From NCBI GenBank assembly GCA_018829445.1, contig JAHJTV010000038.1, positions 62,001 to 126,000 of the forward strand: 64,000 bases of DNA. The letters are read 5' to 3'. The translations under genes and the position numbers were made by a program. This document shows positions 54,775 through 63,071 of this stretch, piece by piece (the first letter of the stretch is position 1; each line of letters opens with the position of its first letter). Source of the stretch: a bacterium (GTDB lineage: Bacteria > SAR324 > XYD2-FULL-50-16). Below the pieces are notes generated by a model. The model had not been told where the DNA came from and searched no databases. It worked only from the letters and a program-made list of their open reading frames with translations.

Positions 54775-56196
54775 ATGGCTATTACATCATCAGAAAAACA
54801 AGGCAGCCATACAGATTTTTGGAATCTTGAACAACAGCTGGGTATCTCCATCTGGAAAAACTCCCTCACTATTCCCAATCCTGATTACACTTATAAAAAA
54901 GAAGAGATTGCACTTTTTCATGACTTGAACTTTGTTTATGTCAGCAATCCTGATAAAAAGGATAGCTGTTTTGTTTTTGTCTCTGATCAAACCGATTTTT
55001 TTAAACTTTTCCAATCTTTGCCCTTTCTGCTACAAACCTACCGATGTTATCTCTGCAATGACCGACTTATCAAGGAGAGGCTTTCTTTTCTTGAAGATCA
55101 AAATCAATTTCAGGCGGAAAACAGTGCCACCAGACTTCTCGCTCAAATTATTGAAATTGCAACGTCCAGGAATGCATCGGACATTCATTTGGAAAGTCAC
55201 CCCCAGAGCAAGAAGGTTCGCATCCGCATTAACGGCATACTTGAACCTTTGGAATTAGATGAAGAATTGCATGATGTGCTTTTTTCCAAGATAAAGCTTA
55301 TATCCAAGATGGATATAACCAAAACCAGAACTCCACAAGACGGACATTTTCCCTATACAACGGGAGATGGCAAAAAGTTCGATATGAGAACGTCTACAAT
55401 ACCGGGGATATATGGAGAGAAAATTGTGATCCGCCTGCTTCCGGCAACAACCATTAGGTTTTCCATGGAAGAGCTGGGGTTTCAGAAAAATGAAGCGGAA
55501 CTTATAAAAAAGCAGATCCGTCAAAAATCGGGTATGATACTCTTCACCGGACCGACGGGTTCCGGAAAAACCACATCTTTATACGCCATTCTGAATGAAT
55601 TGATTTCAGAATCCGTTAACATCATGACAATAGAAGATCCGGTTGAGTATCGAATTGAAAATATTACTCAGGTTGAGGTTAACAATCTGGCTGGAATCTC
55701 ATTTTCAAGTGCACTTAGAGCATTTTTAAGGCAAGACCCCGATGTGATTCTTGTTGGAGAGATTCGAGACGATGAAACAGCCCAAATCGCCGCAAGAGCT
55801 TCCCAAACAGGTCACCTCGTCCTTTCAACCCTTCACAGCAATGATTCGTTTGAAACCCTGCGCCGCTTAAAGAATCTGGGCGTTGAGAACGATGACATAG
55901 CCTCTTCGGTAAAACTGATCATATCTCAACGGCTGGTGAGACGATTGTGTCACTGTGATTTAGATGGCGACTGTCAGATTTGCCATGGATCAGGATTTAG
56001 CGGACGAGTTCCCATGATGGAAATCCTGGAAATCAATGCCGATCTTAGAAATCGAATAGCAAAGGGAGATTCGATAGCCAGCATCAGGCAAGCAGCGGTG
56101 CAATCCGGATTTCAAACTCTAAAAGTCGTAGGTGACAAATTGATTAAACAGAATCTTGTTTCCGCCGCCGATACTGTTTTTATATTAAGCGACTGA
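54775..56196 (+). CDS. gspE: Type II secretion / type IV pilus assembly ATPase
   Basis: GspE/PilB ATPases power pseudopilus or pilus assembly. The 473-residue protein has ASDIHLE, the Walker A GPTGSGKTTS (259-268), the Asp box and Walker B (ILVGEIRDDETAQIAARASQTGH), and His box STLHSN. A Cys-rich zinc motif follows (Cys392, 394, 400, 403), usual for GspE/PilB but with C-x-C instead of C-x2-C. The N-terminal MshEN/T2SSE_N part seems reduced and divergent (about 110 residues). gspF follows by 38 bp, and no other secretin or pseudopilin gene is in the window. Confidence 0.92.
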   Translation: MAITSSEKQGSHTDFWNLEQQLGISIWKNSLTIPNPDYTYKKEEIALFHDLNFVYVSNPDKKDSCFVFVSDQTDFFKLFQSLPFLLQTYRCYLCNDRLIKERLSFLEDQNQFQAENSATRLLAQIIEIATSRNASDIHLESHPQSKKVRIRINGILEPLELDEELHDVLFSKIKLISKMDITKTRTPQDGHFPYTTGDGKKFDMRTSTIPGIYGEKIVIRLLPATTIRFSMEELGFQKNEAELIKKQIRQKSGMILFTGPTGSGKTTSLYAILNELISESVNIMTIEDPVEYRIENITQVEVNNLAGISFSSALRAFLRQDPDVILVGEIRDDETAQIAARASQTGHLVLSTLHSNDSFETLRRLKNLGVENDDIASSVKLIISQRLVRRLCHCDLDGDCQICHGSGFSGRVPMMEILEINADLRNRIAKGDSIASIRQAAVQSGFQTLKVVGDKLIKQNLVSAADTVFILSD

Positions 56197-56234
56197 GTTA
56201 AATTATCTTTAATTCCAATTGACCGGTAACATAA

Positions 56235-57419
56235 ATGAAGTATACCAGTACTTTTTATTGGGAGGCGCTCACACTTGACAGTGCCACCAAATCAGGATCG
56301 ATTGAATCAAGTTCCAGATTCCATGCTATCAGGCAACTCAGAAATCACGGGTTTTATAAAATCAAAGTAGATCAAATCCCCAGGAAATACAAATACTCAT
56401 CGCTGAACGAGAATGAAATTCTGTCACTTCTAAACTCATTGTTGTTATTGCTGAAGGCTGGGATTCCCCTTTCAGAAGTGTTTGAGCTGGCTGTAAAAGA
56501 AAACCGCTCAGTCATCCAAAAATATATTTTCTCCAGGCTTTCAGAATCATTACGACGAGGGAGTTCTTTGAAAGAATCCTTTTCCGCTCTAAAACCATTG
56601 TTTTCACCATTCTTTCTTTCCATGATCGGAACCATCGACAAATCAGGTAAGCTGATTCAGGGGCTTGAATCATTATCCCGCTATTATTCAAAAAAGCAGG
56701 CAAGATCCCGGGAGATCCAAAGAATCCTGCGTTATCCAAAAATTGTGATTGCGGTGGCTCTGCTGCTGACAATTGGGGTCATTGTATTTATCATCCCCAT
56801 GTTTGAAAACATCTACCTGCTTTTTGGCAATGATCTTCCCTTCCTAACCAAGATCATGGTAAAACTGTCAACAATTACCAGGGAATACAGCCTGATAGTG
56901 CTTGGTTGTGGTGGTGTTGGGATTGCATTGTTTTTATTACCGGCGGTAAGACCCTACAATCCCGTATTAAGATTGGTGCAAAAAGTCAGGGAACGATTTC
57001 AGAACTATGAAGATCCCTTTCTCTATTCAGAAGCAATGAGACTTCTTCTGGATAACGGGATTCCACTATCTACAGCCACCGGGGAAGCAGCAAAAAGTAT
57101 GTCTGACAAAAACAGGAAGTATGGAGATATGGTCAGCCAGTATCTGGAAAAGGGATACAGCCTTACAAGGGCTTTTAAAAGCGTAAAATGGTTTCCCTCA
57201 AGTTATTATCGATTAATCTCTTCGGCGGAAAAAGCAGGGGTTGTTGTGACCGGTTTTGAGCAGATTGGGTTGTATCTGGAGCAAAAAAGAGAGGAGCAAT
57301 TTGGTCGCTGGAACAAAATCATCGAACCGGCAACCATGATTATCCTTGGGTGTATCATCATGGTAATCCTTCTTTCCATATACCTGCCAATTTTCGATCT
57401 GGGAAACAGGATTGGATAA
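56235..57419 (+). CDS. gspF: Type II secretion / pilus inner-membrane platform protein
   Basis: The 394-residue protein is the GspF/PilC platform that couples the ATPase to pilin assembly. Two F-domains are separated by membrane helices at about 168-190, 212-232 and 366-388. LLLLLKAGIPLSEVFELA and its second copy LLLDNGIPLSTATGEA are the internal repeats of the family, and the SSAEKAGVVVTGFEQI motif is present. It follows gspE directly, so the pair forms one unit, and it is convergent with oppF. Confidence 0.93.
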   Translation: MKYTSTFYWEALTLDSATKSGSIESSSRFHAIRQLRNHGFYKIKVDQIPRKYKYSSLNENEILSLLNSLLLLLKAGIPLSEVFELAVKENRSVIQKYIFSRLSESLRRGSSLKESFSALKPLFSPFFLSMIGTIDKSGKLIQGLESLSRYYSKKQARSREIQRILRYPKIVIAVALLLTIGVIVFIIPMFENIYLLFGNDLPFLTKIMVKLSTITREYSLIVLGCGGVGIALFLLPAVRPYNPVLRLVQKVRERFQNYEDPFLYSEAMRLLLDNGIPLSTATGEAAKSMSDKNRKYGDMVSQYLEKGYSLTRAFKSVKWFPSSYYRLISSAEKAGVVVTGFEQIGLYLEQKREEQFGRWNKIIEPATMIILGCIIMVILLSIYLPIFDLGNRIG

Positions 57420-57442
57420 TCTGGCGCAAATCCATATCGCTT

Positions 57443-58459
57443 TCAAACCGGAATCATTTTAGATACAAGAATACAGGCCACCTGCCGTTCATTCCCTATT
57501 TCCTCCAATTCAGGTACGATGGTCTGGCAGCGTTCTTGAGCTTCCGGACAGCGAGGATGAAACGGACAGCCGCTCGGAATGTGGCTGGCATCAGGAATAT
57601 CTCCTTCTAGAATTGTTTTGCCGTGTCCATCGGGGTGAAGTCTCGGTACGACTGAAAAAAGTGCTTTGGTGTAGGGATGGAGTGGCTCGTTTTTGATTAT
57701 CTCCGTCGTACCCATCTCAACAATGCGACCCAGATACATAATAGCCAACCGATCACCGAATACATAGGCAACTGAAAGGTTGTGCGTAATAAACAACATG
57801 GTCAGATTGTTTTTTCGTTTGAGATCCTGAAGCAGTGACAGTAGATTTGCCTGCACCGATACATCAAGCATCGAAGTGGGTTCATCGGCGATAACAAAAT
57901 CAGGATTCATTACTAAGGCAGTAGCAACCCCCACTCTTTGCCGCTCACCGCCACTTAATTGGTGCGGGTATTTATATAGATACTTTTCCACCGGTAACAG
58001 CTTCGCCAACTCAAGCGCGGCCATCACTTTTTCATGTTTATTGTGAGTCAACCCGTTAACTTCAAGTGGTTCTGCTACGCTATCATAAACCGTTGCTCTC
58101 GGATCTAACGAGGCATAAGGATCCTGGAAAATCATTTGAATTTTGGTTCGAAGCTCCTTAAATCGTTTTGGTACACATTTAGTGAGATCCTCGCCTTTAT
58201 AAAGAATTTCTCCTTCAGTTGCTTGCAAGAGTCCCAAGAGTATTTTAGCGATAGTCGTTTTTCCGCATCCCGATTCTCCAACCAGGCATAATGTTTCTCC
58301 TTTCCTTATCGAGAATCGTACCTGATCAACAGCCTTAACGTACTCTGTCTTTCCAAGTAAGGTATCGATTAAGCCATGATTTTTTTCGAAATACTTTTTT
58401 AAATTCTTAACTTCCAGCAACATTTCCGGAGGATTTTCCAAAGATATAATATTATTCAT
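57443..58459 (-). CDS. oppF: Peptide ABC transporter ATP-binding protein (OppF/DppF type)
   Basis: One of two ATPases of a peptide importer. Walker A is GESGCGKTTIAK, the signature is LSGGERQR, and Walker B is FVIADEP. The C-terminal CPFHPRCPEAQERC is the oligopeptide-type Fe-S or Cys-containing tail. I take ATG 58459 as the start (338 residues), because AAGGGGA lies about 5 bp before it; the frame is open to a TTG at 58507. It overlaps the end of oppD by 8 bp, so translation is coupled. Confidence 0.92.
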   Translation of the reverse strand: MNNIISLENPPEMLLEVKNLKKYFEKNHGLIDTLLGKTEYVKAVDQVRFSIRKGETLCLVGESGCGKTTIAKILLGLLQATEGEILYKGEDLTKCVPKRFKELRTKIQMIFQDPYASLDPRATVYDSVAEPLEVNGLTHNKHEKVMAALELAKLLPVEKYLYKYPHQLSGGERQRVGVATALVMNPDFVIADEPTSMLDVSVQANLLSLLQDLKRKNNLTMLFITHNLSVAYVFGDRLAIMYLGRIVEMGTTEIIKNEPLHPYTKALFSVVPRLHPDGHGKTILEGDIPDASHIPSGCPFHPRCPEAQERCQTIVPELEEIGNERQVACILVSKMIPV

Positions 58460-59441
58460 GATCATTCCCCTTTCCGGAATTCGAATGGAGGCAACAGGGG
58501 CATGCAACCCAATGATTAGTGCTCACTTCCACAAGTTCAGGTGTATTTATATGACAATCGCTCTGCGCAACTGAACAACGAGGCTTAAACGGGCATCCAG
58601 GTTTACGTTCAGTCAAAAGAGGTGGCGCCCCTTCGATAGCTGGACGGATAATCCTTTCACCGCCGAAGTCTGGATTTGAAGCCAGTAATGCCTTTACATA
58701 GGGATGTTGAGGCGATTCAATAATTTTCCTGGTGTCACCAAGTTCCACCAATCGTCCCGCGTACATAATCCCCAGTCTATCAGCGCATTCAGCCAAAAGT
58801 GCCAGATCGTGCGAAATAGTAAGAATGGTAAGACCCATCTCTTCCTGCAGATTTTTTAACACACGATAAACCTGCGCCTGAATCATGACATCCAATGCCG
58901 TTGTTACTTCATCAGCAATCACCAGTTTGGGACTAAGCACCAGTGCCATGGCAATACAGGCGCGTTGGCGCATACCTCCACTGAGTTCATGGGGATAACG
59001 TTTTCCCAGAGCCGGATTAACTTCGCAGCGGGACATAATATTCCTTGCCCTTTCTACAGCCTCCTTTTTCCTGCATTTTGGTTCATGAACAAGAACAGCA
59101 TCTGCTATCTGCTTTTCAATGGTCATGGTAGGATCAAACGCATTCATAGCTCCTTGAAACACCATGGACATATCCTTCCACCGCAGTGTGCAGAGTTCCT
59201 TTTCAGTCATGGCGGTCAGTTCGCGGTTGTCAAAAACAATCTTACCTCCGGCATGTCTTGCTCCTTCGGGGATGGTACCCAGAATAGCACTTCCGAGACT
59301 TGTCTTGCCGCATCCGGATTCTCCGGCCAATCCGAAAATCTCACCTTTTCCAAGAGTCAATGTAATATCATCCAGAACTCGCCCATAACTATTTCCCAGG
59401 CGGTATTCCAGACTATAGTGTTCGATACTCAATAACGCCAT
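58452..59441 (-). CDS. oppD: Peptide ABC transporter ATP-binding protein (OppD/DppD type)
   Basis: The 329-residue ATPase has Walker A GESGCGKTSLG, signature LSGGMRQR, and Walker B LVIADEV. The C-terminal CPFKPRCSVAQSDC is the typical Opp/Dpp tail. It pairs with OppF as the motor of the importer. Its ATG overlaps the stop of oppC (TAATG at 59441), so the genes are translationally coupled. Confidence 0.93.
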   Translation of the reverse strand: MALLSIEHYSLEYRLGNSYGRVLDDITLTLGKGEIFGLAGESGCGKTSLGSAILGTIPEGARHAGGKIVFDNRELTAMTEKELCTLRWKDMSMVFQGAMNAFDPTMTIEKQIADAVLVHEPKCRKKEAVERARNIMSRCEVNPALGKRYPHELSGGMRQRACIAMALVLSPKLVIADEVTTALDVMIQAQVYRVLKNLQEEMGLTILTISHDLALLAECADRLGIMYAGRLVELGDTRKIIESPQHPYVKALLASNPDFGGERIIRPAIEGAPPLLTERKPGCPFKPRCSVAQSDCHINTPELVEVSTNHWVACPCCLHSNSGKGNDHE

Positions 59442-60322
59442 TAACTCTCCTTTCTTAGTTTGGGATTGGCAATTTCATCCAAGGCATGGCCAATAAAGGA
59501 AAACCCCAGGGAAAGGAACACAATCGCCAGTCCGGCCGGAAGATAAAACCACCATTGTCCCAGCATGATAGCATTGTTGTTCAACGCATCGTTTAGAATG
59601 CTACCCCAGCTGATGGTTGTGGGATCTCCGAGCCCAATAAAACTAAGGGTTGATTCAGAAATTATCGCAACGGGAATGATCAATACTACATTGGCACTGA
59701 TCAATGGCAAAACATTGGGCATGATATGTTTGAAAATAATGTGGGTATGCCCGGCACCGATAGCCCTGGCTCTTTCCACATAAGCTCGCTGCCTGATTGA
59801 AAGCACTTCCGAACGAATGATGCGGGACATTGACGGCCAGGAGGTAATTCCGATCACCACAATCAATATCATCTGGTTTTGTCCGATAATGGCCGTCAGA
59901 ATTATCATCAACGGCAAATAGGGGAGCACCAAAAACATATCGGTAAAACGCATCAATCCTTCGCCCAGTCGCCCTCCGAAATACCCTGATAACAATCCGA
60001 TGGCTGTCCCGATAACCACCGCAATCAGGGCTGATGCCACACCGACCAGCATCGAGATCTTAGTCCCATGTAACACTCGGCTTAAAAGATCCCGACCCAT
60101 TTGATCAGTCCCTAAAGGATGCAGGCTGGAAGGGCCTTCCATGAATTCCATCGTGGGTTCGGTAGGATCAAAGGGGCTGATTTGCGAGCAGAACAAAGCG
60201 ATCAAGATACAACAAACCAACATAACGCAGCCAACGCTCCCCAGATGGTTTTGCCTCAAAAGCTTCGCAAGTTGATAACCATTTTCGCAATACAGCTTAA
60301 GCTTGATTTTTACGGGTCCCAT
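59441..60322 (-). CDS. oppC: Peptide ABC transporter permease (OppC/DppC type)
   Basis: The 293-residue integral membrane protein has about six helices. It carries the family N-terminal FDPTEP and HPLGTDQMGRDLLSRVLHGTKIS, and the EAA loop YVERARAIGAGHTHIIFKHIMPNVLP that contacts the ATPases. The C-terminal GFSFIGHALDEIANPKLRKES is typical. It starts 2 bp after oppB and runs into oppD. Confidence 0.94.
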   Translation of the reverse strand: MGPVKIKLKLYCENGYQLAKLLRQNHLGSVGCVMLVCCILIALFCSQISPFDPTEPTMEFMEGPSSLHPLGTDQMGRDLLSRVLHGTKISMLVGVASALIAVVIGTAIGLLSGYFGGRLGEGLMRFTDMFLVLPYLPLMIILTAIIGQNQMILIVVIGITSWPSMSRIIRSEVLSIRQRAYVERARAIGAGHTHIIFKHIMPNVLPLISANVVLIIPVAIISESTLSFIGLGDPTTISWGSILNDALNNNAIMLGQWWFYLPAGLAIVFLSLGFSFIGHALDEIANPKLRKES

Positions 60323-60324
60323 CC

Positions 60325-61281
60325 TTAATACTCCACGCGTGGATCAATATACTTGTAAGCGATATCAGTGATCAGATTGGCAAAAAGCACGGCCAAAGAA
60401 AGAAGATAGAATGAGCCTTGCAGCACAGGATAATCTCTGGTTAGAGTTGCCTCATAAAGAAGTCTGCCGATTCCCGGCCAGGAAAAAATGATTTCGGTCT
60501 GCAGCGCCCCTGACATTATAAAGGCTATGGAAAGCGCGGCAGAGCTTAACAAAGGAAGGCTCGCATTTCTCAAAACATGCTTGAAAGTGATTCTCCAGCG
60601 GCTGAGTCCTTTGGCTCTTGCTGTGGCGATGTAATCCTGAGTAAGAATATTAGTGACTTCATTCCGGGTGATCAGGAGGTTCTGTCCCATGTAGGTAATC
60701 GTCATAACAACTGTTGGCAGGGTGATATGCTTTAGCAGATCTAAGAAAGCTACCCAACGAGTCGGATTTTCCAATTGCAAATCACGCATTCCTCCGATTG
60801 GCAATATCCCGGCAAAAAGCGCCATGAAAATCATACAAATCCAGAAGGTCGGCATGGACCAGAAGAAGAGACTTGTTCCCAAAAGGGTTAAGTCAATAGG
60901 CTTTCCTCTTTTCCATCCTGCCCAGAGACCAGCCAGAACACCCAAAACAATCGCCAGAATGGTTGATGCCAGAACCAGTACAAGCGTGTTTCCCATTCGT
61001 TCGATTAAAAGCGGAGTCACTTCGGTATGAAACTTAAACGAAGTCCCCATGTCGAACGTAAGACAGTTTTTGATGTAGATTAAAAATTGTTCGAAAAGAG
61101 ATTTGTCGAGGCCGTAAAGATTCTCCAGATACTTCACCATGGAAGCACTGAGTTTCTGGGAGCGGGCCATCGTCTTAATGGGCGCTCCCGGCATTAGCCG
61201 GAACAGAAAGAAATTCGTGGCAATGATAAAAAAGAGCGTTATCAGAGTATTTGCCAATCTGCGAAAAATGTAACGCCTCAT
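60325..61281 (-). CDS. oppB: Peptide ABC transporter permease (OppB/DppB type)
   Basis: The 318-residue permease has six predicted helices, the N-terminal YIFRRLANTLITLFFI and the EAA motif YIATARAKGLSRWRITFKHVLRNASLP. It ends with NLITDIAYKYIDPRVEY, a very common OppB/DppB terminus. It is the first of the four transporter core genes, 25 bp after the binding-protein gene. GGAG precedes its ATG. Confidence 0.94.
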   Translation of the reverse strand: MRRYIFRRLANTLITLFFIIATNFFLFRLMPGAPIKTMARSQKLSASMVKYLENLYGLDKSLFEQFLIYIKNCLTFDMGTSFKFHTEVTPLLIERMGNTLVLVLASTILAIVLGVLAGLWAGWKRGKPIDLTLLGTSLFFWSMPTFWICMIFMALFAGILPIGGMRDLQLENPTRWVAFLDLLKHITLPTVVMTITYMGQNLLITRNEVTNILTQDYIATARAKGLSRWRITFKHVLRNASLPLLSSAALSIAFIMSGALQTEIIFSWPGIGRLLYEATLTRDYPVLQGSFYLLSLAVLFANLITDIAYKYIDPRVEY

Positions 61282-61306
61282 CGCCGGTCTGCTCCTATTC
61301 TATTGT

Positions 61307-62974
61307 TTAATTTCTCGGTTTCAAATTTAGTAAAAACTCTTTAGACAGCAATCCATCAATGGATTGGGATAATTGCATGTCTCCTGTAGTTTTTGCTGTG
61401 TTCAAGGCCCCTGTTACGCCATAGTAACTGTAAACGAGGTATGGTGCATCGGTGTAAAGAATTTCCTGCATTTTCCAGATCAATTGACGGCGTTCTTCAG
61501 TACTATTGGCTAACCGTTGCTGATCGTAGAGAACATCATAACTTGGATTTGAATATCCCGAATCACTCCAACCGTCTTGAACAGCATTAGCAGATGTTAA
61601 AACTGACAGTATGAAATCAGGATCTACATTACCAGCCCAATCCCAAAACGCGATATCGTAATTGCCATTGGGGCTGACTTTGGCCCAGAGTGTATCGAAA
61701 TCCATGATCGATATATTTAGTTTTATACCAACTTTATTAGCCGCGCGAGCCCAGACACCCGCATAATCAGTCTCATGAGCTGACGGAGCAGGGAGCCAGA
61801 CATCGAATTCCAAAGGTAAGCCATCAGCGGTTTCCAGAATTCCATCATTGTCTGTGTCACGGTAGCCTGCATCAGCCAGAATCTTTTTGGCTTTATCAAT
61901 GTCGTAACCTCGAACACTCAAGCTGGTATTACAGTAGTGGTTATAGCCGGTTGGAAGCATATGAGAACCGGCGATAGAATACTTACCGTGAACGATTTTG
62001 GTTGCCATGTTCTCATCCAATACCCAATCAAGAGCATAACGAAGCTTTGGATCTTTCAGTGCCGGATGTGGGTGCTTTTTTCTCCCCTCCTCATATGCCT
62101 TTGGCCAGCTGTTGAAAATCACTTCAGAAAGGTTAATGGCAGGAGTAGTGCTAAGCGCCACATTCTCCATCTTTTCCATCATGGGCAGACTGTTGAAAGG
62201 AACGGAGTCAATGATATTGAGATTGCCGACTTTAAAATCCTGCAACATTGAGGAATCATTTGCATACTGCTTGATAATGATTTCATCGAAGGCAGGAGCG
62301 AAATGCTTTTTGCCATCATCGGTGACTGCTAATCGTGTAAAATGATCGGCTTCAAACTCGCTAATAGTAAATGGACCGGAGCCTATCAGCTTGTCGAGGG
62401 CAAGATCTCCCACTGCTTCCTCTTTGGAAATTTTAGACCAAATGTGACGAGGAAGAATGGGAATCCAGGAAAAAGTGTTTTGATCGAGCCAATCGCGATT
62501 AAATTTTTCATTTAATGTCATTTTGACTGTAGTTGAGTCGATGACCGTCACTTCTTTCAATGGACTGGAATACTGGGAAAATGCTCCCAGTTCGTTTTTA
62601 ATGATGTAGTTATGGGTGAAGGCAACATCTTCTGCAGTTACTGGGGTTCCATCAAGAAAGACAGCATTTGTACGAATTTTAACTGTATATACCATGCCAT
62701 CACTGGAAGGAATGATGTCTGTCGCCAGGTTTTTTACCGTTTTTCCCCCGACTGTCGGAACCAGGAGGGTGTCGTATACCAAACGGAAAATGGAATAGTA
62801 GACACCTGTTAACTCAACAAAAGGGTTTACACTTTTGGGACCTGTAAGCACCCCGGCTGTAATCACTGTTTTGGCGCTGACTGGTTCCCCGCCTAAAACC
62901 GTCAAAATTGTCATGCTGGCAATCAAAGCCAGCTTAAGTTTACGTTTCAGTAAACGGATTGAACTAACGATCAT
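61307..62974 (-). CDS. oppA: Peptide ABC transporter substrate-binding protein (family 5)
   Basis: The 555-residue periplasmic protein starts at ATG 62974, which has AGGAG 6 bp upstream. The frame is open 55 codons further, but that part lacks family character. The signal peptide is about residues 1-36 (LALIASMTILTVLGGEPVSA). Family features include VYTVKIRTNAVFLDGTPVTAEDVAFTH and LRYALDWVLDENMATKIV. A lipobox is not evident. It is the first transporter gene after the carboxypeptidase gene, so muropeptide or peptide uptake is inferred. Confidence 0.92.
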   Translation of the reverse strand: MIVSSIRLLKRKLKLALIASMTILTVLGGEPVSAKTVITAGVLTGPKSVNPFVELTGVYYSIFRLVYDTLLVPTVGGKTVKNLATDIIPSSDGMVYTVKIRTNAVFLDGTPVTAEDVAFTHNYIIKNELGAFSQYSSPLKEVTVIDSTTVKMTLNEKFNRDWLDQNTFSWIPILPRHIWSKISKEEAVGDLALDKLIGSGPFTISEFEADHFTRLAVTDDGKKHFAPAFDEIIIKQYANDSSMLQDFKVGNLNIIDSVPFNSLPMMEKMENVALSTTPAINLSEVIFNSWPKAYEEGRKKHPHPALKDPKLRYALDWVLDENMATKIVHGKYSIAGSHMLPTGYNHYCNTSLSVRGYDIDKAKKILADAGYRDTDNDGILETADGLPLEFDVWLPAPSAHETDYAGVWARAANKVGIKLNISIMDFDTLWAKVSPNGNYDIAFWDWAGNVDPDFILSVLTSANAVQDGWSDSGYSNPSYDVLYDQQRLANSTEERRQLIWKMQEILYTDAPYLVYSYYGVTGALNTAKTTGDMQLSQSIDGLLSKEFLLNLKPRN

Positions 62975-63071
62975 ATGTTTCTCCTTTTCTGTACATAACT
63001 CGAATTTTAAAAAAAATGCATTACGAACAATTACAAGGCAATATGATGAGATCTGATCCAGCCCTTTAAAC

